In this document: positions 52,962-61,877 of the stretch, one piece after another
Position numbering within the stretch: position 1 is the stretch's first letter
Layout: each line of letters begins with the position of its first letter
From: Streptomyces spirodelae
GTDB taxonomy: Bacteria > Actinomycetota > Actinomycetes > Streptomycetales > Streptomycetaceae
NCBI RefSeq assembly: GCF_017676385.1
Contig: NZ_JAFFZN010000023.1
Location: 1 to 64,000 of the forward strand
Direction of reading: 5' to 3'
DNA: 64,000 nucleotides
The notes under the pieces: model-generated
What the model was told of the DNA's origin: nothing
The model's database searches: none
What the model saw: only the letters and a program-made list of their open reading frames with translations
Made by a program: the position numbers and the translations under genes

Positions 52962-52997
52962 GGCTCCCCGCGCACCTGGTGCGGCACGCGGGGAGCC
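52962..52997 (-). terminator. Terminator of the bL37 gene
   Basis: GGCTCCCCGCG (52962-52972) pairs perfectly with CGCGGGGAGCC (52987-52997). It lies four bases after the stop of the minus-strand bL37 gene, and before the SSI-like gene. Confidence 0.75.
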
Positions 52998-53001
52998 GCA
53001 C

Positions 53002-53079
53002 TCAGGACTGCGGCCGACGGCCGTGGTTGGCCGCGTTCTTGCGGCGGGCCTTCTTCTTGCGCCGACGCTTCGACGACAT
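53002..53079 (-). CDS. Large ribosomal subunit protein bL37
   Basis: A very short gene: 25 residues, highly basic (MSSKRRRKKKARRKNAANHG, then RRPQS), start ATG at 53079. A perfect ribosome-binding site AAAGGAGG lies four bases upstream and a terminator just downstream. The sequence matches the actinobacterial ribosomal protein bL37, found in mycobacterial 50S structures (same KR-rich start and ANHG-R/K-RP ending). Being so short, it is easily missed in annotation. Confidence 0.88.
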   Translation of the reverse strand: MSSKRRRKKKARRKNAANHGRRPQS

Positions 53080-53218
53080 GGCGCCTCCTTTCACGTGCGG
53101 ATCGATACCCCCGCGTTTCTACCACCCGCCTGGCCCGGAGCCCGAACCCCGGGTGAGTGCCGAAGCGCTACCCGCCGCAACGGTGCGGACTTCCAAGGCG
53201 GGTTGTCCGCGAACGCGG

Positions 53219-53584
53219 TCAGCGGCGGTCGCGGGAGTGGCCGAAGAGCAGCCGGTAGACGATCAGCAGCACGAGGGAGCCGGCGATGGCGGCGACCCAC
53301 AGGCCGGGGTCGACCACATTGTTGGCTATCGGGCGGTCCAGGAAGGTGGCGGAGAGCCAGCCGCCGACGAAGGCTCCGGCGACGCCGATGAGGACGGTTC
53401 CCACCAGGCCGCCCGGGTCGCGTCCTGGCAGCAGGACCTTGGCCACCGTGCCCGCCACCAGTCCGAGGACGATCCAGCTCAGCACGCCGGAGTGGGCCAG
53501 ATCGGAGAGGATGTCCGAGCCGGAGTCGTCGCCTTCGGCGAGCTGGGTGAGCGGGGCGAGCTGGGCGAGCGGTGTGGCGAGCAT
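53219..53584 (-). CDS. GlsB/YeaQ/YmgE-family stress-response membrane protein
   Basis: A 121-residue protein with three predicted transmembrane helices. The family pattern is SWIVLGLVAGTVAKVLLPG and DPGGLVGTVLIGVAGAFVGGWLSATF, with glycine zippers in the helices. The start is the ATG at 53584, with GGGGAGG eight bases upstream; a longer frame from 53623 lacks such a site. It is probably an envelope-stress protein. It lies 85 bases after udh on the same strand. Confidence 0.88.
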   Translation of the reverse strand: MLATPLAQLAPLTQLAEGDDSGSDILSDLAHSGVLSWIVLGLVAGTVAKVLLPGRDPGGLVGTVLIGVAGAFVGGWLSATFLDRPIANNVVDPGLWVAAIAGSLVLLIVYRLLFGHSRDRR

Positions 53585-53669
53585 GGGTGTGGCCTCCCCG
53601 TTGGTGATCGGTTGCGGCCCCATGATGCCTGCCGGGCCGAATCCCCAGGGCGCCCCCTTCAGCTCCCTC

Positions 53670-54506
53670 TCAGTGCGGCCAGATGGGCGGCCGGGTGCAG
53701 AAGTGGCCGCCCAGATGCGCCTGGTCGGGGTCGGCGGGGTCCAACTCGCCGTGCTCCGCGACGAGTTCGGCCGCGTACGGCTCGGAGTCGTCGCGTGGCT
53801 CGTAGCCCAGCGCGCGGGCCGAGCCGAGGTCCCACCACAGCCGGGTGTTGGCGGAGGAGCCGTAGACGACCGTGTGGCCGACGTTCTCGGCGGTGAGTGC
53901 CGCGTGCAGGAGGCGGGCCCCGTCAGCGGGGCTGAGCCAGATCGAGAGCATTCGCACGGAGGTCGGTTCGGGAAAGCAGGAGCCGATGCGCACGGAGACG
54001 GTCTCGATGCCGTACAGGTCCCAGTAGAGCTGGGCGAGGTCCTCGCCGAAGGATTTGGACAGACCGTAGAAGGTGTCGGGGCGGCGTGGGGTGTGCACCG
54101 GGATCGGGGCGGCCCCGGCCTCGGGGACCGGGGTGAAGCCGACGGCGTGGTTGGAGGAGGCGAACACGATACGGCGTACGCCCTCGGCGCGTGCCGCCTC
54201 GTAGAGCGCGTGGGTACCCCGGATGTTGGCGTCGAGGATCTTCTCGAAGGTGGATTCGAGTGAGATTCCCGCGAGGTGGATGATCGCGTCCACGCCCCGT
54301 ACGGCGGCGCGCAGCGTGTCGCTGTCCGCCGTGCCCAGATCCAGGGTTAGCGCCTCCGGTTCGCCCTCGACAGGGCGCATGTCCAGCAGGCGCAGCGTGT
54401 AGCCGCAGGAGGGCAGCAGGCCGCGCATCAGGGTGCCGAGCCCCCCGGCGGCTCCGGTGAGCAGGACGGTGCGGGGCGCGGACTCCGCTGCGGGGCTCTG
54501 GGGCAT
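53670..54506 (-). CDS. udh: NAD-dependent uronate dehydrogenase
   Basis: A 278-residue short-chain dehydrogenase/epimerase fold. VLLTGAAGGLGTLMRGLL is the NAD-binding motif, with VDAIIHLAGIS. The catalytic triad is in VFASSNHAVGF (Ser) and FYGLSKSFGEDL (YxxxK). ANIRGTHALYEAARAEGVRR and YGSSANTRLWWDL are characteristic of uronate dehydrogenases, which oxidise glucuronate or galacturonate to the aldarate lactone. The start is the ATG at 54506, with TGGAGA eight bases upstream; a longer frame from 54533 has weaker support. It is divergent from the KdgD gene, the next-but-one step of the pathway. Confidence 0.86.
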   Translation of the reverse strand: MPQSPAAESAPRTVLLTGAAGGLGTLMRGLLPSCGYTLRLLDMRPVEGEPEALTLDLGTADSDTLRAAVRGVDAIIHLAGISLESTFEKILDANIRGTHALYEAARAEGVRRIVFASSNHAVGFTPVPEAGAAPIPVHTPRRPDTFYGLSKSFGEDLAQLYWDLYGIETVSVRIGSCFPEPTSVRMLSIWLSPADGARLLHAALTAENVGHTVVYGSSANTRLWWDLGSARALGYEPRDDSEPYAAELVAEHGELDPADPDQAHLGGHFCTRPPIWPH

Positions 54507-54534
54507 GGTGCGGTCTCCATCCGGTCTCGCCATG

Positions 54535-54566
54535 GAACCGTGGGTCTCCGTCCATGGACACGGTTC
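54535..54566. promoter_or_regulatory. Inverted repeat at the udh promoter
   Basis: GAACCGTG (54535-54542) and CACGGTTC (54559-54566) flank 16 bases containing GTCCATGGAC. On the minus strand TATATG at 54565-54571 could be the -10 of udh, so the repeat would cover the transcription start. It is probably an operator. Confidence 0.5.
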
Positions 54567-54676
54567 ATATATGGGGAGACGCTAGGGAGGGCCCGTACCC
54601 CCGTCAAGGGAGCCGCGCGCCGGTTCGCGCCTGCCGTGGCGCGGTGAAGTCCAGTCCGTCGCATGGGGCTTCGGCC

Positions 54677-54706
54677 TTGACCGGTTGCACACCGCTGGCT
54701 TAGCGT
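54677..54706 (+). promoter_or_regulatory. Promoter of the kdgD gene pair
   Basis: TTGACC (54677-54682), 18 bases, TAGCGT (54701-54706). An imperfect inverted repeat, GATATAG-ACAG-CTATC (54721-54736), lies just downstream and could bind a repressor. Confidence 0.55.
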
Positions 54707-54796
54707 AACTGCGGTTCAGAGATATAGACAGCTATCATAAGAGTGCACGGCTGGAGGGCTCTCCCGCCCGCCCGTCCAGGCCACAAGGAGCGCCGT

Positions 54797-55840
54797 ATGC
54801 CCTCGTCACCGTCCTCGCCCCCGCCCTCTCCGGCCACCGGCACCCCGAACCCCGGCTCCCCGGCCTCGGGCCCGGCAGCGCTCGCCGAACGGCTCGACGG
54901 ACTGCTCTTCTTCCCCGTCACCGCCTTCGCCCCGGACGGCACTCTCGACCTCGACGCCTTCCGTACACACGTCCGGCGCGGAGTGGACGCCGGTGCGGGA
55001 GCTGTCTTCGCATGCTGCGGCACCGGCGAGTTCCACGCGCTGGCACCGGAGGAGTTCGGCGCCTGCGTGGCCGCGGCCGTGGCCGAGACGGGCGGCAGGG
55101 TGCCGGTGCTGGCCGGCGCCGGCTACGGTCCCGCGCTCGCCCGCGAGTTCGCGCACCGGGCCGCGGAGGCCGGTGCCGACGGGCTGCTGGCGATGCCGCC
55201 GTACTTGGTGGCTGCCGACCAGGACGGACTCGTACGCCACTACACCGAACTGGCGGACGCCACCTCCCTGCCCACCGTCGTCTACCAGCGCGACAACGCC
55301 CTCTTCACCCCCGAAGCCGTCGTACGCCTCGCCCGCCACCCCCGCATCATCGGCCTCAAGGACGGCCTCGGCGATCCCGACCTGCTGCAGCGCATCGTCA
55401 CCGCGGTGCGCGGCGCGGGCCTGGACGGGACGTTCCGGTACTTCAACGGGCTGCCCACCGCCGAGCTGACCGGCCTCGCCTACCGCGGCCTCGGTGTCTC
55501 GCTGTACTCCTCGGCCGTCTTCTGCTTCGCGCCCGAGATCGCCCTCGCCTTCCATCAGGCGCTGGAGACCGGCGACGAGGCAACCGTACGGGCCCTGCTG
55601 GACGGCTTCTACGTGCCGTTCGTCGAACTCCGCAACCAGCGCCGCGGTTACGCCGTCTCGCTCGTCAAAGCAGGCGTACGGCTGCGCGGGCTCGACGTCG
55701 GCGGGGTGCGCCCCCCGCTGTCCGACCCGGCACCGGACCATGTCGAACAGCTGGGGGTACTGCTGGAACGGGGCCTGGAGATGGCCGCGGCCCTCTCCGG
55801 CGGCACCTCGGGGGCCAGAGCCGGGGGAGGGGCACACTGA
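54797..55840 (+). CDS. kdgD: 5-dehydro-4-deoxyglucarate dehydratase
   Basis: A DapA-superfamily TIM-barrel enzyme of 347 residues, start ATG at 54797 with AAGGAG six bases upstream. It dehydrates and decarboxylates 5-dehydro-4-deoxyglucarate to 2,5-dioxopentanoate. Family blocks: LLFFPVTAFAPDGTLDLDAF, CCGTGEFHAL, LLAMPPYLV, YQRDNALFT and the Schiff-base region IIGLKDGLGDPDLL. The C-terminal GGTSGARAGGGAH is encoded by a G-rich stretch and may be a recent extension. The stop overlaps the start of the next gene (TGATG). Confidence 0.9.
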   Translation: MPSSPSSPPPSPATGTPNPGSPASGPAALAERLDGLLFFPVTAFAPDGTLDLDAFRTHVRRGVDAGAGAVFACCGTGEFHALAPEEFGACVAAAVAETGGRVPVLAGAGYGPALAREFAHRAAEAGADGLLAMPPYLVAADQDGLVRHYTELADATSLPTVVYQRDNALFTPEAVVRLARHPRIIGLKDGLGDPDLLQRIVTAVRGAGLDGTFRYFNGLPTAELTGLAYRGLGVSLYSSAVFCFAPEIALAFHQALETGDEATVRALLDGFYVPFVELRNQRRGYAVSLVKAGVRLRGLDVGGVRPPLSDPAPDHVEQLGVLLERGLEMAAALSGGTSGARAGGGAH

Positions 55841-57096
55841 TGCGCGCCTCGGCGTTCTGCTACCCCTGGGACGTGGTCGGCGACCCCGAGGCTCCCGCCC
55901 GCCTCGCGGCGCTGGGAATCCAGCAGGTCACCCTGGCCTCCGCCTACCACTCGACCCGCGCCCTGACCCCCAGGCACCCGCGGCACCGCATCGTCACGGC
56001 GCGGCACTCGGCCGTCCTCTACCCGCCCGACCCCACCCGCTGGCGGCGCGGCGCTCCACGTCCTTACACCCAGGACTGGGTGGACAGCCACGACCCCGGC
56101 GGCCCTTACGCCGAGGCCGCACGCGCGCTGACCGAGGCCGGTCTCGAAGTGCACTCATGGGTGGTTCTGGCACACAACTCACGGCTGGGCGAGGAGTTTC
56201 CGCACACCAGCGTCCGCAACGCGTACGGCGACCGCTACCCGTGGGCCCCCTGCGTCGCACGCCCCGAGGTGCGGGCCTACGCCGTCGCACTCGCGGCCGA
56301 GGCGGCCGTACGCCCGGGCACCGGGACGCGCGGGACCGAGCTGGAGTCCTGCGGCTGGTACGGGCTCGCCCATCTGCACGCCCACGACAAGACCGGCGGC
56401 GTGCCGCTGGACGGCGCCGCGACCGCGCTGATGTCGCTGTGCTTCTGCGACGTGTGCCAGGAGGGCTACGCCACCCTGGGCGGCGACCCCGAACAGCTGC
56501 GGAACGGTGTGGTCCGCGCCCTGGAACAGGTCTGGCGCGGCGAGTACACCCCGGCGCCGCAGGCCGGCGGCAGGGCGGGGGAGCGCGCCGCCGCCGATGC
56601 GCTGCTCGGCGCCGAGGCCACCGCGCTGTTCGCAGGCTGGCGGGACGCCGCGGCCAGCCGCCTCCAGCACGAGGCGGTCGCGGCGGTACGGCAGGAAGCG
56701 CGGCGGGCGGCGTCCGAGGACGGGCGCTTCCCGGTGCTCCTGCACGCCGATCCGGCCCCGCACCGTACGGGTGCCAACGCGGGCACCCGCCCCGCCGACG
56801 TGCTCGGGCACGCAGACGGCGTCGTCGTCCCCTGCCCAGGAGGGGCGGGCGGCGCGGCCGAACGTGGGGACGCGCTCGGACCGTTCGCCGCGCACGGCGG
56901 TTCCGGGGAGACGCTCGCGGCCAACTTCACCGTCGTCTCCGGCATGGGCGGCAGCCCGCACACCCTCGCCGACGACGCCGCACACACGCGCGCACTCGGC
57001 GCGACCGAGCTGCGGCTCTACCACGCCGGGCTCGCCTCCGACCAGGACCTCGCCGCGGTGACCGAGGCCCTCGCCGCACTAACGCCCCGGGACTGA
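55840..57096 (+). CDS. Uncharacterised protein coupled to kdgD, possible TIM-barrel hydrolase
   Basis: A 418-residue cytoplasmic protein (no signal peptide) starting at the ATG at 55840, overlapping the kdgD stop. I do not recognise the family with confidence. The N-terminus FCYPWDVVGD, then AARLAALGIQQVTLASAYHS, and later LEVHSWVVLAHNSRLGEEFP and ELESCGWYGLAHLHAHDKTG resemble beta/alpha-barrel glycoside hydrolase-like proteins. CFCDVC may bind metal. Translational coupling places it in uronate or aldarate use. A new enzyme for uronide or oligosaccharide breakdown is a hypothesis. It converges on the penicillin-binding gene. Confidence 0.75.
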   Translation: MRASAFCYPWDVVGDPEAPARLAALGIQQVTLASAYHSTRALTPRHPRHRIVTARHSAVLYPPDPTRWRRGAPRPYTQDWVDSHDPGGPYAEAARALTEAGLEVHSWVVLAHNSRLGEEFPHTSVRNAYGDRYPWAPCVARPEVRAYAVALAAEAAVRPGTGTRGTELESCGWYGLAHLHAHDKTGGVPLDGAATALMSLCFCDVCQEGYATLGGDPEQLRNGVVRALEQVWRGEYTPAPQAGGRAGERAAADALLGAEATALFAGWRDAAASRLQHEAVAAVRQEARRAASEDGRFPVLLHADPAPHRTGANAGTRPADVLGHADGVVVPCPGGAGGAAERGDALGPFAAHGGSGETLAANFTVVSGMGGSPHTLADDAAHTRALGATELRLYHAGLASDQDLAAVTEALAALTPRD

Positions 57097-57097
57097 A

Positions 57098-58570
57098 TCA
57101 CCGCAGCGCTGCCCGGATCATCTGCTCGGTGATGGGAGCCGCCAGCCCGTTGCCGCTGACCTCGGCGCGGGCGGCGTCCGAGTCCTCCACCACGACCGCC
57201 ACCGCGACCTTCTTGCCGGAGTCGGTCTCGCCCCAGGAGGTGAACCAGGCGTAGGGTGTACCGCTGTTGTCGACGCCGTGCTGTGCCGTGCCGGTCTTGC
57301 CGCCCACCGTGAGCCCCGCGATCCGCGCGTTGGTGCCGGTGCCCTTCTCGACCACCGTGCGCATGGCGGAGCGGAGCTGCCCGGCCGTGCGCCCGCTCAT
57401 CACCCGCCGCGAGTCCGGGTCCTCGTAGGACTGGAGCGTGTGCCCGCTCCCGTCCTGCACGCGGGAGACCATGTGCGGGTCGACGAGTTCACCGTTGTGC
57501 GCGATGGCCTGCGACACCATCGCCATCTGCAGCGGGGTCGCGGTGACCTCGAACTGCCCGATGCCGGACAGCCCGGTCTGTGCCTCGTCCATCCCGGTGG
57601 GGAAGTTGCTCTCGGCCGCGCGCACGGGCACGTCCTGCTTCTCGTCGTTGAAGCCGAACTTCTCGGCCTGTGCGCGCAGCTTCTTCACTCCCAGGTCGGT
57701 CGCCAGCTTGGCGAAGACGTTGTTGCAGGAGTAGCGCAGCGCGGTGCGCAGGGAGGCGTTCTCGCAGGGGGCCGACTTGTTCTCGTTCTCCAGCTTCGTG
57801 GAGGTGCCCTCAAGGGTGTAGGGGTCGGGGCTCTCGGTGCGCTCGTCCACCGACGAGTACAGCCCGTTCTCCAGCGCCGCCGCTGCCACCACCAGCTTGA
57901 ATGTCGAGCCCGGCGGGACGGCCTGCCGCAGCGCGCGGTTGAGCGTCGGTTGGTCGTCGCTCTTGTCGTTGCCGCTGCGCGCGGTCAGCTTCTTCCAGGC
58001 CGCGGTGTCGTCCGCGCCGCTGCCGCTGACCTTCGACGGGTCGAAGGAAGGCGAGCTGACGGCGCCGAGTATCTCGCCGCTGTCCGGGTCGATCGCCACC
58101 GCGGCGCCCTTCTTGTCGCCCAGCGCCTCGTAACCGGTGCGCTGCACCTTCGGGTCGATGGTGGTCAGGACGTTCCCCGACTCGGCATGCTTGCCGGTCA
58201 GCATCTGCAGCGGGTCCTTGAGGCGGTCGTCGCTGCCGTTGAGCACGTCCTGGTAGATCCCCTCCAGCTGGGTGGCGCCGCGCACCTGCGAGGCGAAGCC
58301 GGTGACGGGAGCGTAGAGCCGGCCGTCGGTGTAGGTGCGCTTGTAGCGCAGATCACCGCCGTCCTCGGCCTGCTCGGAGCCGGTGACCGGTTCCCCGCCC
58401 ACATAGATGTCCCCGAAGGGCCGCCCGTACTGCTCGATGGCGTTCCGTCGGTTCTCCTCACTGTCCGCGAGGGCTTCCCCGTCCACCATCTGCAGCCAGG
58501 TGAGCCGCATCAGCAGCGCCATCACCAGCAGCAGCGTGACAGTGCCCGCACGCCTGATCGTCCTGTTCAT
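57098..58570 (-). CDS. Penicillin-binding protein, PbpA-like transpeptidase
   Basis: A class B penicillin-binding protein of 490 residues with one N-terminal membrane anchor (GTVTLLLVMALLMRLTWLQ). The catalytic motifs are PPGSTFK (SxxK), YSCNN (SxN) and VGGKTGTAQ (KTG), all intact. The N-terminal non-penicillin-binding domain (RNAIEQYGRPFGDIYV) is that of the PbpA/FtsI-like proteins of Actinobacteria that work in septal or sporulation wall synthesis. The start is the ATG at 58570. It stops two bases from the end of the neighbouring convergent gene. Confidence 0.94.
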   Translation of the reverse strand: MNRTIRRAGTVTLLLVMALLMRLTWLQMVDGEALADSEENRRNAIEQYGRPFGDIYVGGEPVTGSEQAEDGGDLRYKRTYTDGRLYAPVTGFASQVRGATQLEGIYQDVLNGSDDRLKDPLQMLTGKHAESGNVLTTIDPKVQRTGYEALGDKKGAAVAIDPDSGEILGAVSSPSFDPSKVSGSGADDTAAWKKLTARSGNDKSDDQPTLNRALRQAVPPGSTFKLVVAAAALENGLYSSVDERTESPDPYTLEGTSTKLENENKSAPCENASLRTALRYSCNNVFAKLATDLGVKKLRAQAEKFGFNDEKQDVPVRAAESNFPTGMDEAQTGLSGIGQFEVTATPLQMAMVSQAIAHNGELVDPHMVSRVQDGSGHTLQSYEDPDSRRVMSGRTAGQLRSAMRTVVEKGTGTNARIAGLTVGGKTGTAQHGVDNSGTPYAWFTSWGETDSGKKVAVAVVVEDSDAARAEVSGNGLAAPITEQMIRAALR

Positions 58571-58668
58571 CCCGTACGAGAACGCGTCGCGCGGCGGCGC
58601 GGGTTCCAGCACGGCGGACTTCTCAGGGCATTCTCATCTCTCGGCCGGCGGCTGAGGTGAGGGCTTCC

Positions 58669-59328
58669 TCAGGCCGGGGAGACCACACCGTTCTCGTACG
58701 CCAGGATGACCGCGTGGGTGCGGTCCCTGGCGCCCAGCTTGGCCAGCACCGCGGCGACGTGGGTCTTGGCTGTCGCCGTGGAGACGGCCAGGTGCGCGGC
58801 GATCTCCGCGTTGGTCAGCCCCTGGGCCATCAGCCGCAGCACTGCGGCCTCCCGGTCGGTGAGCCGGGCGGTGAGCGCCTCGGCCCGGCCGCCCCGCGCA
58901 TGGTGGGCCGCCAGGGCGCGGACGGCCGCCGGGAACAGCAACGACTCGCCGCGCGCCACCAGCCGCACCGCCGCGACGAGCTCCTCGGCCGTGGTGCGCT
59001 TCAGCAGGAAGCCGTGGGCACCGACCCGCAGCGCGTCGTAGACACAGCTGTCGTTCTCGAAGGTGGTCAGGATCAGAATGCGCGGCGCCTGTGCGCCCAT
59101 CCCGGCCACCAGGTGTTCGGTGGCGCGGATACCGTCCACCCGCGGCATCCTGACGTCCATCAGCACCACGTCAGGACGCAGCTCGCGCACCGTCGAGACG
59201 GCCTCGTCGCCGTCCGTGGCCTCGCCCACCAGCTCGATCCCCGGCTCGCTCGCCAGGATCGCCCTCAGCGCCGTACGGACCATCTGCTCGTCGTCCGCGA
59301 GAAGGACCCGCAGGGGTGCCGCTGTCAT
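58669..59328 (-). CDS. NarL/FixJ-family response regulator
   Basis: A 219-residue response regulator. The receiver domain has LLADDEQMVRTALR (acidic pocket), VVLMDVRMPRVDG (phosphorylated Asp near 55) and the Lys in FLLKRTTAEEL. The LuxR-type HTH is ALTARLTDREAAVLRLMAQG, then LTNAEIAAHLAVSTATAKTHVA. The ATG at 59328 overlaps the stop of the histidine kinase gene, so both proteins are co-translated. The target genes are unknown; the adjacent membrane protein gene (60781-61770) or the penicillin-binding gene are candidates. Confidence 0.95.
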   Translation of the reverse strand: MTAAPLRVLLADDEQMVRTALRAILASEPGIELVGEATDGDEAVSTVRELRPDVVLMDVRMPRVDGIRATEHLVAGMGAQAPRILILTTFENDSCVYDALRVGAHGFLLKRTTAEELVAAVRLVARGESLLFPAAVRALAAHHARGGRAEALTARLTDREAAVLRLMAQGLTNAEIAAHLAVSTATAKTHVAAVLAKLGARDRTHAVILAYENGVVSPA

Positions 59329-60734
59329 GGTGTGCTCTCCCGTTCCGTGCCGCCCTGCGAGTGTTCCGTACCGTCCTGCTCCAGGTCTCCCGTGCTGTCC
59401 TGCTTCAGGAATCCCCGCTGTCCGCCGGCGGCCGGGGCCAGCGGCAGGCGGGCGGTCAGCCGCCATACGCCGTCCTCGCCGCCGGCCTGCGCGGTGCCGC
59501 CCAGCAGCGCGGCGCGCTCGGCGATCCCCGTCAGGCCCCGGCCTCCGGAGGGGCGCGCCCCGCCCGAAGCGCGCGCCCCCGCCGCGCCGCCCGCCGCGCC
59601 GCCCACCGCGTTCTCGACCGTGATCGCCAGCAGCTCGCCCTCCGGGGAGCGCTGCCGCTCCAGCCGGATGTCCACGGCGGCGCCCGGCGCGTGCCGCAGC
59701 GCGTTGCTCAGCCCCTCCTGCACCACCCGGAAGGACTCGGCCGACACCTGCGCCTCCAGCAGCGCGAGGGGGCCGAGCGCTTCGTCGACCCGGAGCCGGA
59801 TATCGGTACCCGTGGCGCGGGAGCGGGCCAGCAGCGCCTCCAGACCGGCCGCCAGGCCGGGACCGGCGGTAGCGGCCCCCTCGCCGTCGCGGAGCATCCC
59901 GAGTACCGCGTCCAGCTCCGCCACGGCGCCCCGGCTGGTCTCCTCGATGGCACCCAGCGCCTCCCGTACGAACCCCGGGTCCTTGTACAGCACCCGGCGT
60001 GCGGCACCGGCCTGGAGCGACACCGCGCTGAGCGCGTGCCCGACCGAGTCGTGCAGTTCGCGCGCCAGCCGGTTGCGGGCCGCCAGCTCGGCGGCCCGGC
60101 GCTCGGCGGCGGCGAGCCGGTCGGCGGGCGTCGGCCCCAGCAGCGCGGGAGCACAGCGGGCCAGCAGTGCCCCGGCCCCGTGCACGGCGGCCACCAGGGC
60201 CGTCAGCAGGAGGAAACCGGCCACCGGGGCCGTCCACAGGGTGCTGCCCTCGGGGTCCCACGGCCATGCCCACTGTCTGGCGCGCAGCGCGGGGGAGAAG
60301 GGGAAGGCCAGCAGCACCAGTGCCATCGGGGGTGCGGCCAGTGAAGCGCCGCTCGCCAGCCCGCCCAGGCCCACATGGAGCGTGAACCAGACTGCGGCGC
60401 GGCGCCTTGCCGCCCACGAGCCGACCGGCCCCAGGGCGAGCACACCGGTGGGCAGTTCGTACAGGGTGTGTGCCGCTGCGGCCTCCAGCGCCCGTACGAC
60501 CGGGAGCAGCCCGGCCGTCGCCACCAGCGGCAGACAGAGAGCGAACGCAAGGAACTGCGGACCGGCCGCACCGCTGAGGAGCTCGGTGGTGCCGGGCCGC
60601 AGGAGGGCGACGCAGATGTGCACCAGCAGGAAGAACGGCATCAGCAGCGCACCTCCTTGCAGCAGGTGCAGCCACCGCAGCGCCAGGGTCCGCACCGTTC
60701 CGCGCCCCTGTGGCGGTCGTGCCCGTCCCGTCAT
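59325..60734 (-). CDS. Sensor histidine kinase, NarX/DesK type
   Basis: A 469-residue membrane-bound sensor kinase, start ATG at 60734. Several hydrophobic segments (LLMPFFLLVHICVALL, FLAFALCLPLVATAGLL and others) form the sensor region. The HisKA_3 motif is ELHDSVGHALSAVSLQAG (His near 245), and the ATPase domain has EGLSNALRHA (N box) and GRGLTGIAERAALLGG (G box). A Gly/Ala linker precedes the G box, and the C-terminus is polar. It pairs with the response regulator downstream through an ATGA overlap. Confidence 0.94.
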   Translation of the reverse strand: MTGRARPPQGRGTVRTLALRWLHLLQGGALLMPFFLLVHICVALLRPGTTELLSGAAGPQFLAFALCLPLVATAGLLPVVRALEAAAAHTLYELPTGVLALGPVGSWAARRRAAVWFTLHVGLGGLASGASLAAPPMALVLLAFPFSPALRARQWAWPWDPEGSTLWTAPVAGFLLLTALVAAVHGAGALLARCAPALLGPTPADRLAAAERRAAELAARNRLARELHDSVGHALSAVSLQAGAARRVLYKDPGFVREALGAIEETSRGAVAELDAVLGMLRDGEGAATAGPGLAAGLEALLARSRATGTDIRLRVDEALGPLALLEAQVSAESFRVVQEGLSNALRHAPGAAVDIRLERQRSPEGELLAITVENAVGGAAGGAAGARASGGARPSGGRGLTGIAERAALLGGTAQAGGEDGVWRLTARLPLAPAAGGQRGFLKQDSTGDLEQDGTEHSQGGTERESTP

Positions 60735-60780
60735 ACCGCCCCCCGTTGTTGTCCACGCGCGCGCCGTCTCCACGTGCGGC

Positions 60781-61770
60781 TCAGGCGTCCTGCCGCACCG
60801 TCCCGCCGGGAGCCGGCCGGTGCCTCAGCAGGCGCGCCCGGTGGCGCAGTTGCTGTGCACCCACTGCCGCGAGCAGTAGTCCGAGCAGCGCCTGGCAAGC
60901 GTAGGCCAGCAGCGTGCCGGTGCTCATCTGCTGGCCCAGCGGCCGGCCGCCGCCCGTCAGCGCGCCCAGCAGCAGCCAGCCGCCCCAGCAGGCCAGCACC
61001 CCGGAGCCGATCCAGGCGGCGCTCAGTGTGGGGCCCAGCCGGGGCGCGGTGCGGCGTACGGCACCGCGTGTACCGCCCGTACCGCCGGTACGCAGCAGCC
61101 GTCCGACTCCCGCCAGAGCGACGAGTGTGTACAGCAGGAACGCCGCGTCGACGATCCGCCTGTCGGCGCTCTGGTCGGCCATCTGGGTGGTCAGCCCCGC
61201 CACACAGGGCAGCGTCAGCAGCACAGCGGCGGCGAAGCCGAGCCGGGCCAGGACGGGCGATCTGTCCGGCGCGGCGATGTCGGGGTGCAGCGGTGAGCGC
61301 AGCAGTGCGCCCCAGCGGTCGTGGACGTAGCGCACGAACAGCGCGCCCAGGGCGAGGGCCTGCACGGTGAACCCGGAGTAGACCAGCGTCCACACCCAGC
61401 CGTCCAGAAGCTCGTCGGCCCCGCTGTCCTGGCCGGCGCCCCCGCTGAGCACCCCGTACAGCACCTGTGCGGGGAAGGCCGCGACGATCGGGCCGAGCAG
61501 GCCGCAGGCGATCCACAGGGGCAGGGCGAGCAATGCGGCCGGAAGGCGGCGCCCCCAGGGGCGGGTGAGGGCGAGCACCAGCAGGACGACGGTGCCGTCC
61601 ATGGCGATGGTCAGGATGTTGACGAGCCACAGCGCGGTGCCCTCCTCGCGCAGCGGGCTGCCCGGCGGGATACCGAGGTTGCCGCCGGCGACCCAGATCA
61701 GTTTGAGGGCGAGGTACGGCAGGCAGGCGGCCACCGCGGCGGCGGCGAGGACGGTCTTGGTTCTCTCCAT
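60781..61770 (-). CDS. Multi-pass membrane protein of unknown function
   Basis: A 329-residue protein with about seven or eight predicted transmembrane helices (VLAAAAVAACLPYLALKLIWVAG, LVNILTIAMDGTVVLLVLAL and so on). I recognise no domain. The ATG at 61770 is the likely start; a GTG at 61779 adds three residues. It lies 46 bases upstream of the histidine kinase gene on the same strand, so it may be a sensor partner of that system. Membrane-protein/kinase/regulator sets of this kind are common in Streptomyces. Confidence 0.72.
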   Translation of the reverse strand: MERTKTVLAAAAVAACLPYLALKLIWVAGGNLGIPPGSPLREEGTALWLVNILTIAMDGTVVLLVLALTRPWGRRLPAALLALPLWIACGLLGPIVAAFPAQVLYGVLSGGAGQDSGADELLDGWVWTLVYSGFTVQALALGALFVRYVHDRWGALLRSPLHPDIAAPDRSPVLARLGFAAAVLLTLPCVAGLTTQMADQSADRRIVDAAFLLYTLVALAGVGRLLRTGGTGGTRGAVRRTAPRLGPTLSAAWIGSGVLACWGGWLLLGALTGGGRPLGQQMSTGTLLAYACQALLGLLLAAVGAQQLRHRARLLRHRPAPGGTVRQDA

Positions 61771-61877
61771 GCCCACCACGCTCCCGTGGCCCGGCGCCCC
61801 GCACGTCCTGCCGTACGGCGAACCGTCTCAGCCGCGCGGCCGAGGCGGCCGTCCTCAAGGAGGAGGCGCCGCCGCCG

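Noticed and set aside
55012..55839. Upstream in-frame extension of the gene at 55840 through kdgD
   Set aside because: The extra 276 codons are a shadow of kdgD; the TGATG overlap gives a natural start at 55840.
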